A DNA stretch of 64,000 nucleotides from Shinella sp. H4-D48 (GTDB taxonomy: Bacteria; Pseudomonadota; Alphaproteobacteria; Rhizobiales; Rhizobiaceae): the NCBI RefSeq assembly GCF_022637395.1, contig NZ_CP093337.1, positions 1,906,001-1,970,000 of the forward strand, in the 5' to 3' direction. Every line of letters begins with the position of its first letter. The stretch's first letter is position 1. Positions 36,468-45,394 of this stretch are shown here, piece by piece. The notes below the pieces were generated by a model, which was not told where the DNA came from, did not search any database, and worked only from the letters and a program-made list of their open reading frames with translations. A program made the position numbers and the translations under genes.

Positions 36468-36932
36468 ATGTCCGCTGAAATCGAAAAACGCGTCAAGGAC
36501 CTGGGTTACGATATCCCGGTCGCCGCAGCCCCTGCAGCCAATTACGTTCCCTTCGTCATCAGCGGCAATGTCCTCCACATCTCCGGCCAGCTGCCGATGC
36601 TCGACGGCAAGATCGCGGTGACCGGCCATGTGGGCAAGGATGTCGACGTGACGGGCGCCCAGAAGGCCGCGGAACTCTGCGCGCTGGGCCTGCTCGCCCA
36701 GGCCAAGGCGGCACTTGGCGACCTGTCGCGCATCAAGCGCGTCATCAAGATCAACGGTTTCGTCGCCTCCACGCCCGATTTCGTCGAACAGCACCTCGTC
36801 ATCAACGGCGCCTCGAACTTCCTCGTCGGCGCGCTGGGCGATGCCGGCAAGCATGCGCGTGCTGCCGTCGGCATGGCTGCCCTGCCCTTTAATGCTGCGG
36901 TCGAGATCGACGCCATCATGGAAATTGCTTGA
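36468..36932 (+). CDS. RidA/YjgF-family protein
   Basis: The 154-residue product is of the RidA/YjgF/YER057c superfamily (COG0251, longer subgroup), starting MSAEIEKRVKDLGYDIPVAA. Family features are ISGQLPMLDGKIAVTGHVGK, AAELCALGLLAQAKAALGDL and the C-terminal AVGMAALPFNAAVEIDAIME. The archetype RidA deaminates reactive enamines; members of this longer group often differ in the active-site arginine, and HARAAVG supplies a possible counterpart. RBS CGGAGACCGCA precedes it. Its TGA overlaps the start of the GDPD gene by one base. Confidence 0.9.
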   Translation: MSAEIEKRVKDLGYDIPVAAAPAANYVPFVISGNVLHISGQLPMLDGKIAVTGHVGKDVDVTGAQKAAELCALGLLAQAKAALGDLSRIKRVIKINGFVASTPDFVEQHLVINGASNFLVGALGDAGKHARAAVGMAALPFNAAVEIDAIMEIA

Positions 36933-37657
36933 TGCACAAATTCAACTGGCTGACCGAGCGCCCGATTGCGCATCGCGGCTACCACGATCTCAACCGCGCC
37001 GTCTGGGAGAACACGCTCTCGGCGTTCTGCCGCGCGGTCGAGGCCGGCTTCTCTATCGAGTGCGACCTGCAATATGCGGCAGATGCCATTCCGGTCGTCT
37101 TCCATGACGATGATCTGAAGCGCTTGTGCGGCATCGAGGGCGATGTGCGCCAGCGCACGGCCGGCGAACTCGGGCTGCTGCCGATCGGCGGTACGGGCGA
37201 CCGCATCCCGACACTGAGACAGCTTCTCGATCTCGTGAAAGGCCGCGTGCCGCTGATTCTGGAACTCAAGGGCCGAAACGGCGATGACGAGGGTTTCGCA
37301 ATGGCGGTTCTCGACGCACTTGAAGGCTACGATGGACCGGTCGCGCTGATGAGCTTCGATCACTGGCTTCTCAAGGACCTGACGGCGATCGGTACCGACC
37401 GACCCGTCGGGTTGACGGCCGAGGGTGCGCGTCCGGAGAACTTCGCCGTGCACGAGGAAGCCATGCAGTATGGGCTCGACTTCATCTCCTACCACTACGG
37501 CCACCTGCCCAACGCCTTCATCAGCCGCCAGCGCGACCTCGGCAAGCAGATCATCACCTGGACCGTTCGCGACGACGAAGCGCGCACGATCACGGCACTC
37601 AACGCGGACCAGATGACCTTCGAGGGCTTCGATCCGCGCGAGCCTCTGACAGCATAG
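36932..37657 (+). CDS. Glycerophosphodiester phosphodiesterase family protein
   Basis: Hydrolyses glycerophosphodiesters to glycerol-3-phosphate and an alcohol. The 241-residue protein starts MHKFNWLTERPIAHRGYHDL. Active-site His-Arg in AHRGYHD with Glu in WENTLSAF, then SIECDLQYAADAIPVVFHDD (Glu/Asp metal ligands and second His), are conserved. No signal peptide is seen, so it acts in the cytoplasm. Start and stop are chained: one-base overlap with the RidA-family gene, and the acyltransferase gene begins 1 bp after its stop. The partner suggests phospholipid turnover, an inference only. Confidence 0.93.
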   Translation: MHKFNWLTERPIAHRGYHDLNRAVWENTLSAFCRAVEAGFSIECDLQYAADAIPVVFHDDDLKRLCGIEGDVRQRTAGELGLLPIGGTGDRIPTLRQLLDLVKGRVPLILELKGRNGDDEGFAMAVLDALEGYDGPVALMSFDHWLLKDLTAIGTDRPVGLTAEGARPENFAVHEEAMQYGLDFISYHYGHLPNAFISRQRDLGKQIITWTVRDDEARTITALNADQMTFEGFDPREPLTA

Positions 37658-37658
37658 G

Positions 37659-38852
37659 ATGACGGAAACGGTGCACATCCGAGTCGAAACGACTTTCGCC
37701 GATATCGCGGCGGACGACTGGGACCGCCTTTCCGGCGCCTCCCGGGCGGATGCGCAAACGCCCTATAATCCCTTTATCAGCCATGCCTTCCTGTCTTCAC
37801 TCGAGGAATCGGGATGCGCGGTCGCCGAAACCGGCTGGCTCGGCCAGCACCTGCTTCTGGAGGGCGACGACGGGGCGCTGCTCGGTGCCCTGCCCGCCTA
37901 TCTGAAAAATCACAGCCAGGGCGAATATGTTTTCGATCATGGCTGGGCGGACGCTTTCGAGCGCGCCGGCGGGCGCTATTATCCCAAGCTTCAGGCCTCC
38001 ATCCCCTTCACGCCGGCCACCGGCCCGCGCCTACTCTCCCGCGTCGGCCAACCCGTCCTTCCGACACAGACGGCTCTTGCCGAGGGACTGAAAGAACTGG
38101 CGAAACGGCATGGGGTCTCATCGGCGCATGTCACCTTTGCGCCGCAGGACGAAATGCCAGTCTTCGAGGCTACCGGCTATCTGCACCGCACCGACCAGCA
38201 GTTTCACTTCATCAATGAGGGCTACGGCTCACATGATGATTTTCTCGAAACGCTGGCGTCGCGCAAGCGCAAGGCGCTGAAGAAGGAGCGCCGCGCAGCG
38301 CTTGAAAACGGCATCGAGATCGACTGGCTGACAGGCGCGGATCTCACCGAATCCATCTGGGACCAGTTCTTTGCCTTCTACCTGGATACCGGCAGCCGCA
38401 AATGGGGCCGTCCCTATCTGAACCGGGAATTCTACAGCCTGATCGGCGAGCGCATGGCCGAGGATATCCTGCTGGTCATGGCCAAGCGCGACGGCCACTA
38501 TATCGCGGGCGCGATCAATTTCATCGGCAGCGATACGCTTTTCGGCCGACACTGGGGTTGCGTCGAGGATCATCCGTTCCTGCATTTCGAGGTCTGCTAC
38601 CATCAGGCCATCGACTTCGCGATCGCCAAGGGCCTCACGCGCGTCGAAGCCGGTGCGCAGGGCGAGCACAAGCTGGCGCGCGGCTACCTGCCGGTTACTA
38701 CCCATTCCGCGCATTACATCATCCATCCGGGGCTCCGTCGGGCCGTCGCCGAATACCTGGAGCGCGAGCGACGCGATGTAGAAATGGCAGGCGAGTACCT
38801 GGCCGAACACGGACCTTTCCGACGCGGCGGCGACAATAACGAGACTGAGTGA
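37659..38852 (+). CDS. GNAT-like acyltransferase of the DUF482/COG3146 (FemAB-related) family
   Basis: The 397-residue product fits COG3146, predicted N-acyltransferases related to FemAB peptidoglycan enzymes. Recognisable stretches are AQTPYNPFISHAFLSSLEES, YVFDHGWADAFERAGGRYYP, FLETLASRKRKALKKERRAA and HWGCVEDHPFLHFEVCYHQA, followed by GAQGEHKLARGYLPV; these recur across the family. The substrate is unknown. It begins right after the GDPD stop and is followed after 15 bp by a HIT gene. Confidence 0.88.
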   Translation: MTETVHIRVETTFADIAADDWDRLSGASRADAQTPYNPFISHAFLSSLEESGCAVAETGWLGQHLLLEGDDGALLGALPAYLKNHSQGEYVFDHGWADAFERAGGRYYPKLQASIPFTPATGPRLLSRVGQPVLPTQTALAEGLKELAKRHGVSSAHVTFAPQDEMPVFEATGYLHRTDQQFHFINEGYGSHDDFLETLASRKRKALKKERRAALENGIEIDWLTGADLTESIWDQFFAFYLDTGSRKWGRPYLNREFYSLIGERMAEDILLVMAKRDGHYIAGAINFIGSDTLFGRHWGCVEDHPFLHFEVCYHQAIDFAIAKGLTRVEAGAQGEHKLARGYLPVTTHSAHYIIHPGLRRAVAEYLERERRDVEMAGEYLAEHGPFRRGGDNNETE

Positions 38853-38867
38853 GACCGGGAGACGGGC

Positions 38868-39290
38868 ATGAGCTACGACACCAACAACATCTTCGCAAAG
38901 ATCCTGCGCGGCGAAATCCCGTCGCACCGCGTCTATGAGGACGAGCATACGGTTGCCTTCATGGATGTGATGCCTCAAGCAAACGGGCATACCCTCGTCA
39001 TTCCGAAAGCCAATTCCCGCAATATCCTGGATGCGGATCCCGAAACGCTGTCGCGCCTGCTGCCCGTCGTGCAAAAGGTTGCGAAGGCGGCAAAGGAGGC
39101 TTTCGACGCGGATGGCGTGGCTGTCATGCAGTTCAACGAACCGGCCGCCGGTCAGACCGTCTATCACCTGCATTTCCATGTCATCCCGCGCGTCGAAGGT
39201 GCAGCCCTCAGGCCGCATTCCGGGACGATGGAAGATCAGAGCGTGCTTTCTGCAAATGCGGAGAAGCTTCGCAAGGCACTGGCCGGCTGA
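38868..39290 (+). CDS. HIT family protein (HinT-like)
   Basis: Histidine triad proteins hydrolyse AMP-lysine-like adducts and other nucleoside phosphoramidates. The 140-residue product contains IFAKILRGEIPSHRVYEDEH, AFMDVMPQANGHTLVIPK and the histidine triad YHLHFHVIPR (about 97-106). RBS GGGAGACGGGC precedes it. It is the last gene of the plus-strand run; only 6 bp separate its stop from that of the convergent AzlD gene, so there is no room for a separate terminator. Confidence 0.94.
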   Translation: MSYDTNNIFAKILRGEIPSHRVYEDEHTVAFMDVMPQANGHTLVIPKANSRNILDADPETLSRLLPVVQKVAKAAKEAFDADGVAVMQFNEPAAGQTVYHLHFHVIPRVEGAALRPHSGTMEDQSVLSANAEKLRKALAG

Positions 39291-39296
39291 GACTGC

Positions 39297-39641
39297 TCAA
39301 AGGCCGATGAGCGCAAGTCCCGCGGCCAGGAATGCGATGGCCGCGGCGATGCCGAGAGGCTGGCGGAAACGCCCGCCGATGAAAAAGCAAAGGGCGCCGA
39401 ACAGGATCGACCCAAGCCGCAGCCACAGAGGCGAGTTCTCAAGAGCGCCTGTCGGGAAGAAGATGAGCTTGGCGATGACCGCAGCCACCAGCGCCGTGGC
39501 GACCGCCCTCACCCAGTTCAGCGTTTCGTAATTCTCGTCGATCCGCTTGCCGGCAATCACACCGGCCCAGCGCCAGATATCCGTTGCCAGCCAGCCAGCG
39601 ATGGCGATGTAGATATACGGCCAGACACCGTCGAAGCTCAT
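39297..39641 (-). CDS. AzlD-domain small membrane subunit
   Basis: The 114-residue protein from ATG 39641 (MSFDGVWPYIYIAIAGWLAT) has four hydrophobic segments and fits the AzlD family, the small partner of AzlC in branched-chain amino-acid export. ATG 39641 overlaps the AzlC-like stop by 4 bp (ATGA). An upstream in-frame extension overlaps the AzlC gene and is not coding. Confidence 0.85.
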   Translation of the reverse strand: MSFDGVWPYIYIAIAGWLATDIWRWAGVIAGKRIDENYETLNWVRAVATALVAAVIAKLIFFPTGALENSPLWLRLGSILFGALCFFIGGRFRQPLGIAAAIAFLAAGLALIGL

Positions 39642-40378
39642 TGCCCGGCCTCCTTCTGCCGCAACCGTTTCTCTCCCCACCATGCCAGCGTGCCGCCGAT
39701 TATGCCGGCCAGCAGGATATCGTATTCCGGTGCGATGACGGCAAAGAGGTAGCCGAGAGCAAGGCCGATGCCGAGCGCCCAGTAGATCACGCGATGACGC
39801 GCCGAAATCCAGATCGAGGTGAGGAAATACACCGGCGTCAGGAAGAAGAGGCAACCGGACACGATAGGCGGAAAGCTTGAAACCGCGCCGTAGACGAGGC
39901 CGACTAGGATGATGTTCGTCACCGTCAGCGTGATGCCGAAACCGGCAAAAAACGCCACGCGGCCGTAGCGCGGCACGTCGCGAACCTTCTCCATGGCAAA
40001 GACCCACGCGGTGATCGCGACGAAGTGAGAGATGATGAGCAGCAGCCAGGTCGGCGTGCGACGATCACGAATTTCCGGAATGAGCGCTGCAACCATCGGC
40101 ATCATGCGCACGGAAGAAAGCGTCACGGCGATGAAGGCGGTCGCGACATGCGCGCCTGACAGCATGGAGCCGACGAGGATGACCTTGGCCGGAAGCGCCC
40201 AGACCATGCCGGTCATGAACATCACCTGATCGACGGGAATGTTCGCCTCCGCCGTAAAGGCCGCAAAGCCCACGAAAGACAGCATCAGGATGATGGCCGG
40301 CAAGCTAAAAAGACCGCGCATGCCGATGAGGAACCAGTGGATCTGGGATTGGGTGTCTGGCGCCGTGTCAACCGTCAT
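39638..40378 (-). CDS. AzlC family branched-chain amino acid transporter subunit
   Basis: The 246-residue protein has seven or so membrane spans and the AzlC pattern: FVGFAAFTAEANIPVDQVMF (N-terminal helix), LVGSMLSGAHVATAFIAVTL and SSVRMMPMVAALIPEI (about 97-112). AzlCD pairs export branched-chain amino acids or their analogues in Bacillus and Corynebacterium (BrnFE); the substrate here is inferred. The stop overlaps the AzlD start. The clpA terminator is directly upstream, so this pair has its own promoter or depends on read-through. Confidence 0.87.
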   Translation of the reverse strand: MTVDTAPDTQSQIHWFLIGMRGLFSLPAIILMLSFVGFAAFTAEANIPVDQVMFMTGMVWALPAKVILVGSMLSGAHVATAFIAVTLSSVRMMPMVAALIPEIRDRRTPTWLLLIISHFVAITAWVFAMEKVRDVPRYGRVAFFAGFGITLTVTNIILVGLVYGAVSSFPPIVSGCLFFLTPVYFLTSIWISARHRVIYWALGIGLALGYLFAVIAPEYDILLAGIIGGTLAWWGEKRLRQKEAGQ

Positions 40379-40389
40379 CAGGAATCTCG

Positions 40390-40423
40390 TGCAAAAAGAA
40401 AGCCGGGCAGTTTCCTGCCCGGC
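40390..40423 (-). terminator. Terminator of clpA
   Basis: On the minus strand GCCGGGCAG, loop GAAA, CTGCCCGGC, then TTTCTTTTT; 20 bp past the clpA stop. A perfect 9-bp GC stem with tetraloop and U-run. It lies only about 12 bp before the AzlC start. Confidence 0.92.
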
Positions 40424-40443
40424 CTGTATCGTTTGTAAAGCCG

Positions 40444-42957
40444 TTATTTCTTGCGCGGCACCTTCGGAACGGCGCTGGAAGACTTCCGCGGCGGCTCGTC
40501 CTTTGGCTCCGCGGCCTTGGTTTCGGCCGCCTTCTTCGACGACTTCGCCTTGGCTGGGGCTGCCTCGGCGGCAACCGTTTCCTTGGCCTTGCGCGGCTTT
40601 GCCTTCTTAGCGGCAGCCTCTTCCACTTCGGCCTTCGGCTTGATCGGTGCGGTCTCCGGCACGGCGTCGAGGATCAGGCCCTTCGAGCCGTCTTCCTTGG
40701 TGCCGACAGAAACGCGAACGACGCCGCCCTTCTTGAGCTTGCCGAAGAGGATCTCGTCGGCAAGCTTCTTCTTGATGTTTTCCTGGATGACACGCGCCAG
40801 CGGGCGGGCACCCATCTTTTCGTCGTAGCCCTTCTCGGCCAGCCAGGCGATTGCGTCCTGCTGAAGATCGAAGGTGACGTTGCGCTCGGCCAGCTGGGTT
40901 TCCAGCTGCATGACGAACTTCTGAACGACCTGATGGATAACCGGCGTCGGCAGCGAGCCGAACGGGATAATCGCATCGAGACGGTTGCGGAACTCCGGCG
41001 TGAACAGGCGGTTGATCGCCTCCATGTCCTCGCCTTCGCGCTTGGACGAGCCGAAGCCGATGGCGGCCTTGGCCATGTCAGACGCGCCCGCATTGGTCGT
41101 CATGATCAGGATGACGTTGCGGAAGTCGATCTTCTTGCCGTTATGGTCGGTCAGCGAGCCGTGATCCATGACCTGCAACAGAATGTTGTAGAGGTCCGGA
41201 TGCGCCTTCTCGATTTCGTCGAGCAGCAGAACGCTGTGTGGATGCTGGTCGACGCCATCGGTCAGCAGACCGCCCTGGTCGAAGCCGACATAGCCGGGAG
41301 GTGCACCGAGCAGACGCGAGACCGTGTGCCGCTCCATGTATTCCGACATGTCGAAGCGCAGCAGTTCCACACCGAGCGAGGCTGCAAGCTGCTTGGCGAC
41401 TTCCGTCTTGCCGACGCCCGTTGGGCCGGAGAACAGATAGCTGCCGATCGGCTTGTTCGGCTCGCGCAGGCCCGCACGGGACAGCTTGATTGCCGAAGCC
41501 AGCGCCTCGATGGCCAGATCCTGACCGTAAACGACCGAACGCAGTTCCTTGTCCAGATTGGCGAGCACCTGCTCGTCATCCTTGGAAACCGTCTTCGGCG
41601 GAATGCGGGCCATGGTCGCGATCGTCGCCTCGATCTCCTTTTCGGTGATCATCTTGCGGCGCTTGCCGGCCGGCAGGAGCATCTGGGCGGCACCGGTCTC
41701 ATCGATCACGTCGATCGCCTTGTCCGGCAACTTGCGGTCGTTGATGTACCGTGCCGAAAGCTCGACGGCAGTCTTGATCGCCTCGTTCGAGTATCTCAGC
41801 TTGTGATACTCTTCAAAGTAGGGCTTGAGGCCCTTCATGATCTCGATCGTGTCATCGATGGTCGGCTCGTTCACGTCGATCTTCTGGAAGCGGCGCACGA
41901 GCGCCCTGTCCTTCTCGAAGAACTGGCGGTATTCCTTGTAGGTGGTCGAGCCGATGCAGCGGATAGCACCCGAGGAGAGCGCCGGCTTCAAAAGATTGGA
42001 CGCATCCATCGCCCCGCCGGATGTTGCACCGGCGCCGATGACCGTATGGATCTCGTCGATGAACAGCACGGCGCCCGGATACTCTTCCAGTTCCTTTACG
42101 ACCTGCTTCAGACGCTCTTCGAAGTCACCGCGATAGCGGGTGCCGGCAAGCAGCGTACCCATGTCGAGCGAGAAGATCGTGGCGTCCGCCAGCGCTTCCG
42201 GAACCTTGCCTTCGACGATGCGCTTGGCAAGGCCCTCGGCGATGGCCGTCTTGCCGACGCCGGGATCACCCACATAGAGCGGATTGTTCTTGGAACGGCG
42301 GCACAGAACTTGGATGGTACGGTTCACCTCGGCGTGACGGCCGATCAGGGGATCGATCTTGCCGCCCTTGGCCTTCTCGTTGAGATTGACGCAATAGGCG
42401 GTCAGAGCATCCTGCTTCTTGGCTGGTTCTTCCTGCTCGTTGCTGCCGTTGCGCTGCTGCTTCGGCTCGCCTTCTGTCTCGTCCGAGCCGCGCACAGGCC
42501 GTTGCTCGGAGGCGCCCGGCCGCTTACCGATGCCATGCGAGATGAAATTGACGGCGTCGTAGCGCGTCATTTCCTGCTCCTGCAGGAAGTAGGCGGCGTG
42601 GCTCTCGCGCTCAGCGAAAATCGCCACGAGCACGTTGGCGCCCGTCACTTCCTCGCGGCCGGAAGACTGGACATGGATGACCGCGCGCTGGATGACACGC
42701 TGGAAGCCGGAGGTCGGCTTGGAGTCTTCCTCATATCCGGTCACAAGGTTGGCGAGGTCGTGATCGACATAGTCGGTAACGGTCTTGCGCAGCGCATCGA
42801 GGTTCACATTGCACGCGCCCATCACGGCCGCCGCATCGGAATCGTCGATCAACGCCAGAAGCAGATGCTCCAGCGTCGCATATTCGTGGTGACGCTCGTT
42901 CGCGAAAGTCAGTGCCTGATGGAGCGCCTTTTCAAGGCTTGCAGAAAATGTTGGCAC
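40444..42957 (-). CDS. clpA: ATP-dependent Clp protease ATP-binding subunit ClpA
   Basis: ClpA unfolds substrates for ClpP; with ClpS it handles N-degron substrates. The 837-residue protein has the N-domain repeats (about 1-145), P-loop GDPGVGKT (about 232), a second P-loop GPTGVGKTE (about 516), and the ClpP-docking loop AAIGFGSSKREG (IGF in place of the E. coli IGL). About 75 residues beyond the usual C-terminus form a Lys/Ala/Glu-rich tail (KAKPRKAKETVAAEAAPAKA onward, ending VPKVPRKK) that E. coli ClpA lacks. clpS lies 9 bp upstream on the same strand. Confidence 0.96.
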   Translation of the reverse strand: MPTFSASLEKALHQALTFANERHHEYATLEHLLLALIDDSDAAAVMGACNVNLDALRKTVTDYVDHDLANLVTGYEEDSKPTSGFQRVIQRAVIHVQSSGREEVTGANVLVAIFAERESHAAYFLQEQEMTRYDAVNFISHGIGKRPGASEQRPVRGSDETEGEPKQQRNGSNEQEEPAKKQDALTAYCVNLNEKAKGGKIDPLIGRHAEVNRTIQVLCRRSKNNPLYVGDPGVGKTAIAEGLAKRIVEGKVPEALADATIFSLDMGTLLAGTRYRGDFEERLKQVVKELEEYPGAVLFIDEIHTVIGAGATSGGAMDASNLLKPALSSGAIRCIGSTTYKEYRQFFEKDRALVRRFQKIDVNEPTIDDTIEIMKGLKPYFEEYHKLRYSNEAIKTAVELSARYINDRKLPDKAIDVIDETGAAQMLLPAGKRRKMITEKEIEATIATMARIPPKTVSKDDEQVLANLDKELRSVVYGQDLAIEALASAIKLSRAGLREPNKPIGSYLFSGPTGVGKTEVAKQLAASLGVELLRFDMSEYMERHTVSRLLGAPPGYVGFDQGGLLTDGVDQHPHSVLLLDEIEKAHPDLYNILLQVMDHGSLTDHNGKKIDFRNVILIMTTNAGASDMAKAAIGFGSSKREGEDMEAINRLFTPEFRNRLDAIIPFGSLPTPVIHQVVQKFVMQLETQLAERNVTFDLQQDAIAWLAEKGYDEKMGARPLARVIQENIKKKLADEILFGKLKKGGVVRVSVGTKEDGSKGLILDAVPETAPIKPKAEVEEAAAKKAKPRKAKETVAAEAAPAKAKSSKKAAETKAAEPKDEPPRKSSSAVPKVPRKK

Positions 42958-42966
42958 GTTGGTTCC

Positions 42967-43317
42967 TCATTTCTTTTCCATGACACATTGCAGCGGGTGC
43001 TGGTGCTGGCGGGAGAAATCCATCACCTGTGTCACTTTGGTTTCGGCAACCTCGTAGGTGAACACACCACATTCGCCCACGCCATGATTGTGCACATGAA
43101 GCATGATCCGCGTGGCCGCTTCCCGGTCCTTCTGGAAGAAACGCTCCAGAATGTGGATCACGAACTCCATGGGCGTGTAGTCGTCATTCAGAAGCAGGAC
43201 GCGATAAAGACTCGGCTTCTTGGTCTTCGGCTTCGTGCGGGTAATGACGGACGTGCTGCGGCCGGGAGTATCGCCGCCGTCTTCGCCATCCTGCATTCGG
43301 ACCCGTCTCACTTCCAT
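42967..43317 (-). CDS. clpS: ClpS adaptor protein
   Basis: ClpS recognises N-degrons and delivers them to ClpAP. The 116-residue protein has a flexible N-terminus (about 1-32) followed by the fold [20 protein letters not shown] (with the substrate-pocket Asn-Asp), [20 protein letters not shown] and [11 protein letters not shown]. It is 9 bp upstream of clpA. Two clpS copies are common in rhizobia; this one sits in the clpS-clpA operon. Confidence 0.95.
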   Translation of the reverse strand: MEVRRVRMQDGEDGGDTPGRSTSVITRTKPKTKKPSLYRVLLLNDDYTPMEFVIHILERFFQKDREAATRIMLHVHNHGVGECGVFTYEVAETKVTQVMDFSRQHQHPLQCVMEKK

Positions 43318-43489
43318 TTCCTGTTCATTCCCTGACTGCGTAGTCCGTCTCGAGGTCGCCTCTCGACGTGTTATCTAATGTCTCGACACACGATTGTAAG
43401 ACCCTCGCTTCGCACTGCAATCATAATCGCGGACCATCCGAAGGAAATAGCGAAATTTGCCGCCAGCACGCCAGCCTCGCACAATCCCC

Positions 43490-43532
43490 GAAACGGAAAA
43501 CGACCGGCTGCGGTTGCCCGCGGCCGGTCGTT
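43490..43532 (-). terminator. Terminator of the phasin gene
   Basis: Minus strand AACGACCGGC, 14-nt loop, GCCGGTCGTT, then TTCCGTTTC; 33 bp past the phasin stop. Confidence 0.8.
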
Positions 43533-43564
43533 GAACGTCATGCGCGTATTAAGGCGTGTCGGCC

Positions 43565-43918
43565 TCAGGCGGCGACTGCAGCCTTCGCTGCTGCCGTGGC
43601 CTTGGCAACCGGCGCTTCGTAAGGCTTGTAAGCGCCCTTGGCGAGATCGGCATAGAGCTCGCCGATCTTGGTGGCTTCCGCGACGAAGCCTTCATAGGAA
43701 GACTTCACGAATGCGGATTGCAGTTCGACGGCCGTCTCGATGCTCTTTACGCCCGAGAGTTTTTCAAAATGGGCAAGGCTGTTTTCGAAGGACTTCTTGG
43801 AATAGTCGGCGGTTTCCGTGGCGATCGCCTGCCAGCCCTGCGCGAGATTGGTATAGCTCTTCACGAACGTATCCATGGCTTCCTTGTTCTTCTTGCTTGC
43901 CTCGTCGAAATTGAACAT
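43565..43918 (-). CDS. Phasin family protein
   Basis: Phasins coat polyhydroxyalkanoate granules. From ATG 43918, with the strong RBS AAAGGAGACTTCG, the protein has 117 residues starting MFNFDEASKKNKEAMDTFVK. It is helical and Ala/Lys-rich, with SYTNLAQGWQAIATETADYS and KSFENSLAHFEKLSGVKSIE matching the phasin_2 family, and ends in an Ala-rich tail. A longer frame to 44251 runs into the intergenic region and is not used. It has its own terminator and an upstream region with two TGC-N3-GCA boxes. Confidence 0.9.
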   Translation of the reverse strand: MFNFDEASKKNKEAMDTFVKSYTNLAQGWQAIATETADYSKKSFENSLAHFEKLSGVKSIETAVELQSAFVKSSYEGFVAEATKIGELYADLAKGAYKPYEAPVAKATAAAKAAVAA

Positions 43919-43960
43919 CGAAGTCTCCTTTGGTCCCTTGTGACTTGGTTGAAATATATA

Positions 43961-43999
43961 TGCAGCGCACAAAAAAGTCAATGTATATGCTGCAATGCA
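43961..43999. promoter_or_regulatory. Twin TGC-N3-GCA boxes upstream of the phasin gene
   Basis: TGCAGCGCA (43961-43969) and TGCAATGCA (43991-43999), centres 30 bp apart (about three helical turns), 43-81 bp upstream of the phasin ATG. PhaR-type regulators of PHA genes bind TGC/GCA-containing palindromes in relatives; assignment by similarity only. Confidence 0.45.
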
Positions 44000-44086
44000 A
44001 TATTCCATAACCAAAGCAAGACGTTGGACGATAGGTATGATTATTGGCGCTGACAAAAGCCAATTTGCCAAAAAACAATAACAAAA

Positions 44087-44112
44087 GGCCCGGCGCCAAG
44101 GGCAGCCGGGCC
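44087..44112 (-). terminator. Terminator of the DUF3126 gene
   Basis: Minus strand GGCCCGGC, 10-nt loop, GCCGGGCC, then TTTTGTTATTGTTTTTT; 23 bp past the DUF3126 stop. The plus strand also has a T-run on the other side. Confidence 0.85.
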
Positions 44113-44135
44113 TTGTTTTTGGGAAATCCTTGAGA

Positions 44136-44339
44136 TCAGAGATCGATGTCGAGGATCGCCATGGAGAAGTTGTAGGACAGTTCGCCGTCTTCGTCGTCGC
44201 GGAAGATGACGCCGAGGAACTCGTCGGCGAGATAGACTTCGGCGGATTCATCTTTACGCGGGCGGGCCTTCACGACAATCTCCTTGTTGATATTGCGCTT
44301 GAAGTAGGCCTCGAGCTTCCTGATTTCTTCCGGCGTCAC
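44136..44339 (-). CDS. DUF3126 family protein
   Basis: The 67-residue protein (MTPEEIRKLEAYFKRNINKE, then VVKARPRKDESAEVYLADEF, DGELSYNFSMAILDIDL) is a DUF3126 family member, a small alphaproteobacterial family of unknown function. It lies 131 bp downstream of cysE on the same strand, a common rhizobial neighbour, and ends at a good terminator. No cysteine or metal motif is visible. Confidence 0.88.
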   Translation of the reverse strand: MTPEEIRKLEAYFKRNINKEIVVKARPRKDESAEVYLADEFLGVIFRDDEDGELSYNFSMAILDIDL

Positions 44340-44470
44340 GATACGTCTCCGTCAACGATTTGATGTGCCGCGCTTCTCGCACCTGCTCCCTGGCGTGTAA
44401 ACCCTTCAATGCAGGTGCGAGCCGACTTTTCCCGCGCTCAGGCGTTCAAGGCGGCGCCTCGCCGGCGCGG

Positions 44471-45304
44471 CTAGAGATCGTAATCGAAGGCCGCAAGTAG
44501 CTGGTCCATCGCACGCGACGGCTCGTTGCAACCCGCCTCGCCCACCACGCGCGCCGGCACACCCGCCACGGTCGATTTCGGCGGAACGGGCTTGAGAACG
44601 ACGGAACCGGCAGCGATGCGCGAGCAATGGCCGATATGGATATTGCCGAGGATTTTCGCGCCGGCACCGATCATGACACCGTCACCGATCTTGGGATGGC
44701 GGTCGCCGCCTTCCTTTCCGGTGCCACCGAGGGTTACGTTGTGGAGGATCGAAACGTTGTCCCCGATGGATGCCGTCTCGCCCACGACCAGACCCGTCGC
44801 ATGGTCGAGGAAGATGCCCTTGCCGATGCGCGCGGCCGGATTGATATCCGTCTGGAAGACGCTGGAGGAGCGGCTTTGCAGGTAAAGCGCGAGGTCACGC
44901 CGGCCGTTGTTGTAGAGCCAGTGGGCGACACGGTGCGTCTGGATGGCGTGGAACCCCTTGAAATAGAGCACGGCATCGAGGAACCGCAGGCATGCGGGAT
45001 CACGGTCGTAGACCGCCTGAATATCGACGCGCAGGATACCGCCCCACTCCGGCCAGTCTTCCAGCATCTCGTCGAAGATCTGGTGCAGCAGATTGGCCTG
45101 CAGGTCCGGATGATCGAGACGCTCGCAGACCCGATGGATGACGCTTTCCTCAAGCGAGTGGTGGTTCAGCACTGTCGAATAGAGGAAGGCAGCCAGCAGA
45201 GGCTCGGCCTGGGCGGCAACACGTGCTTCCTCGCGCAGGCTGTCCCAGATCGGATCCATAGCCTTGAGCCGCTCGGCAGCCCGCAGTTCGTTCGTCGCGA
45301 CCAT
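44471..45304 (-). CDS. cysE: Serine O-acetyltransferase
   Basis: CysE makes O-acetylserine for cysteine synthesis. The protein has an N-terminal helical domain (DPIWDSLREEARVAAQAEPL) and a hexapeptide beta-helix with FLDHATGLVVGETASIGDNV and NVTLGGTGKEGGDRHPKIGD (active-site His and acetyl-CoA site). It ends DQLLAAFDYDL, an Ile-less tail, so binding to CysK through a C-terminal Ile is not expected. ATG 45304 (277 residues) is chosen because GGAG lies 9 nt upstream; ATG 45325 is an alternative seven codons earlier. Confidence 0.95.
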   Translation of the reverse strand: MVATNELRAAERLKAMDPIWDSLREEARVAAQAEPLLAAFLYSTVLNHHSLEESVIHRVCERLDHPDLQANLLHQIFDEMLEDWPEWGGILRVDIQAVYDRDPACLRFLDAVLYFKGFHAIQTHRVAHWLYNNGRRDLALYLQSRSSSVFQTDINPAARIGKGIFLDHATGLVVGETASIGDNVSILHNVTLGGTGKEGGDRHPKIGDGVMIGAGAKILGNIHIGHCSRIAAGSVVLKPVPPKSTVAGVPARVVGEAGCNEPSRAMDQLLAAFDYDL

Positions 45305-45394
45305 CGCCGCACTCCTTGTCGTCATTCTCGTCCATATATAGAACAAACCGAGGGCGAGCGAAATGCCCCGGTCGTCATTGTCATGAAGGCCGCC

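Noticed and set aside
40933-43335. An 800-codon plus-strand frame antisense to clpA and clpS.
   Set aside because: Same reason; both ClpA P-loops and the ClpS fold are on the minus strand.
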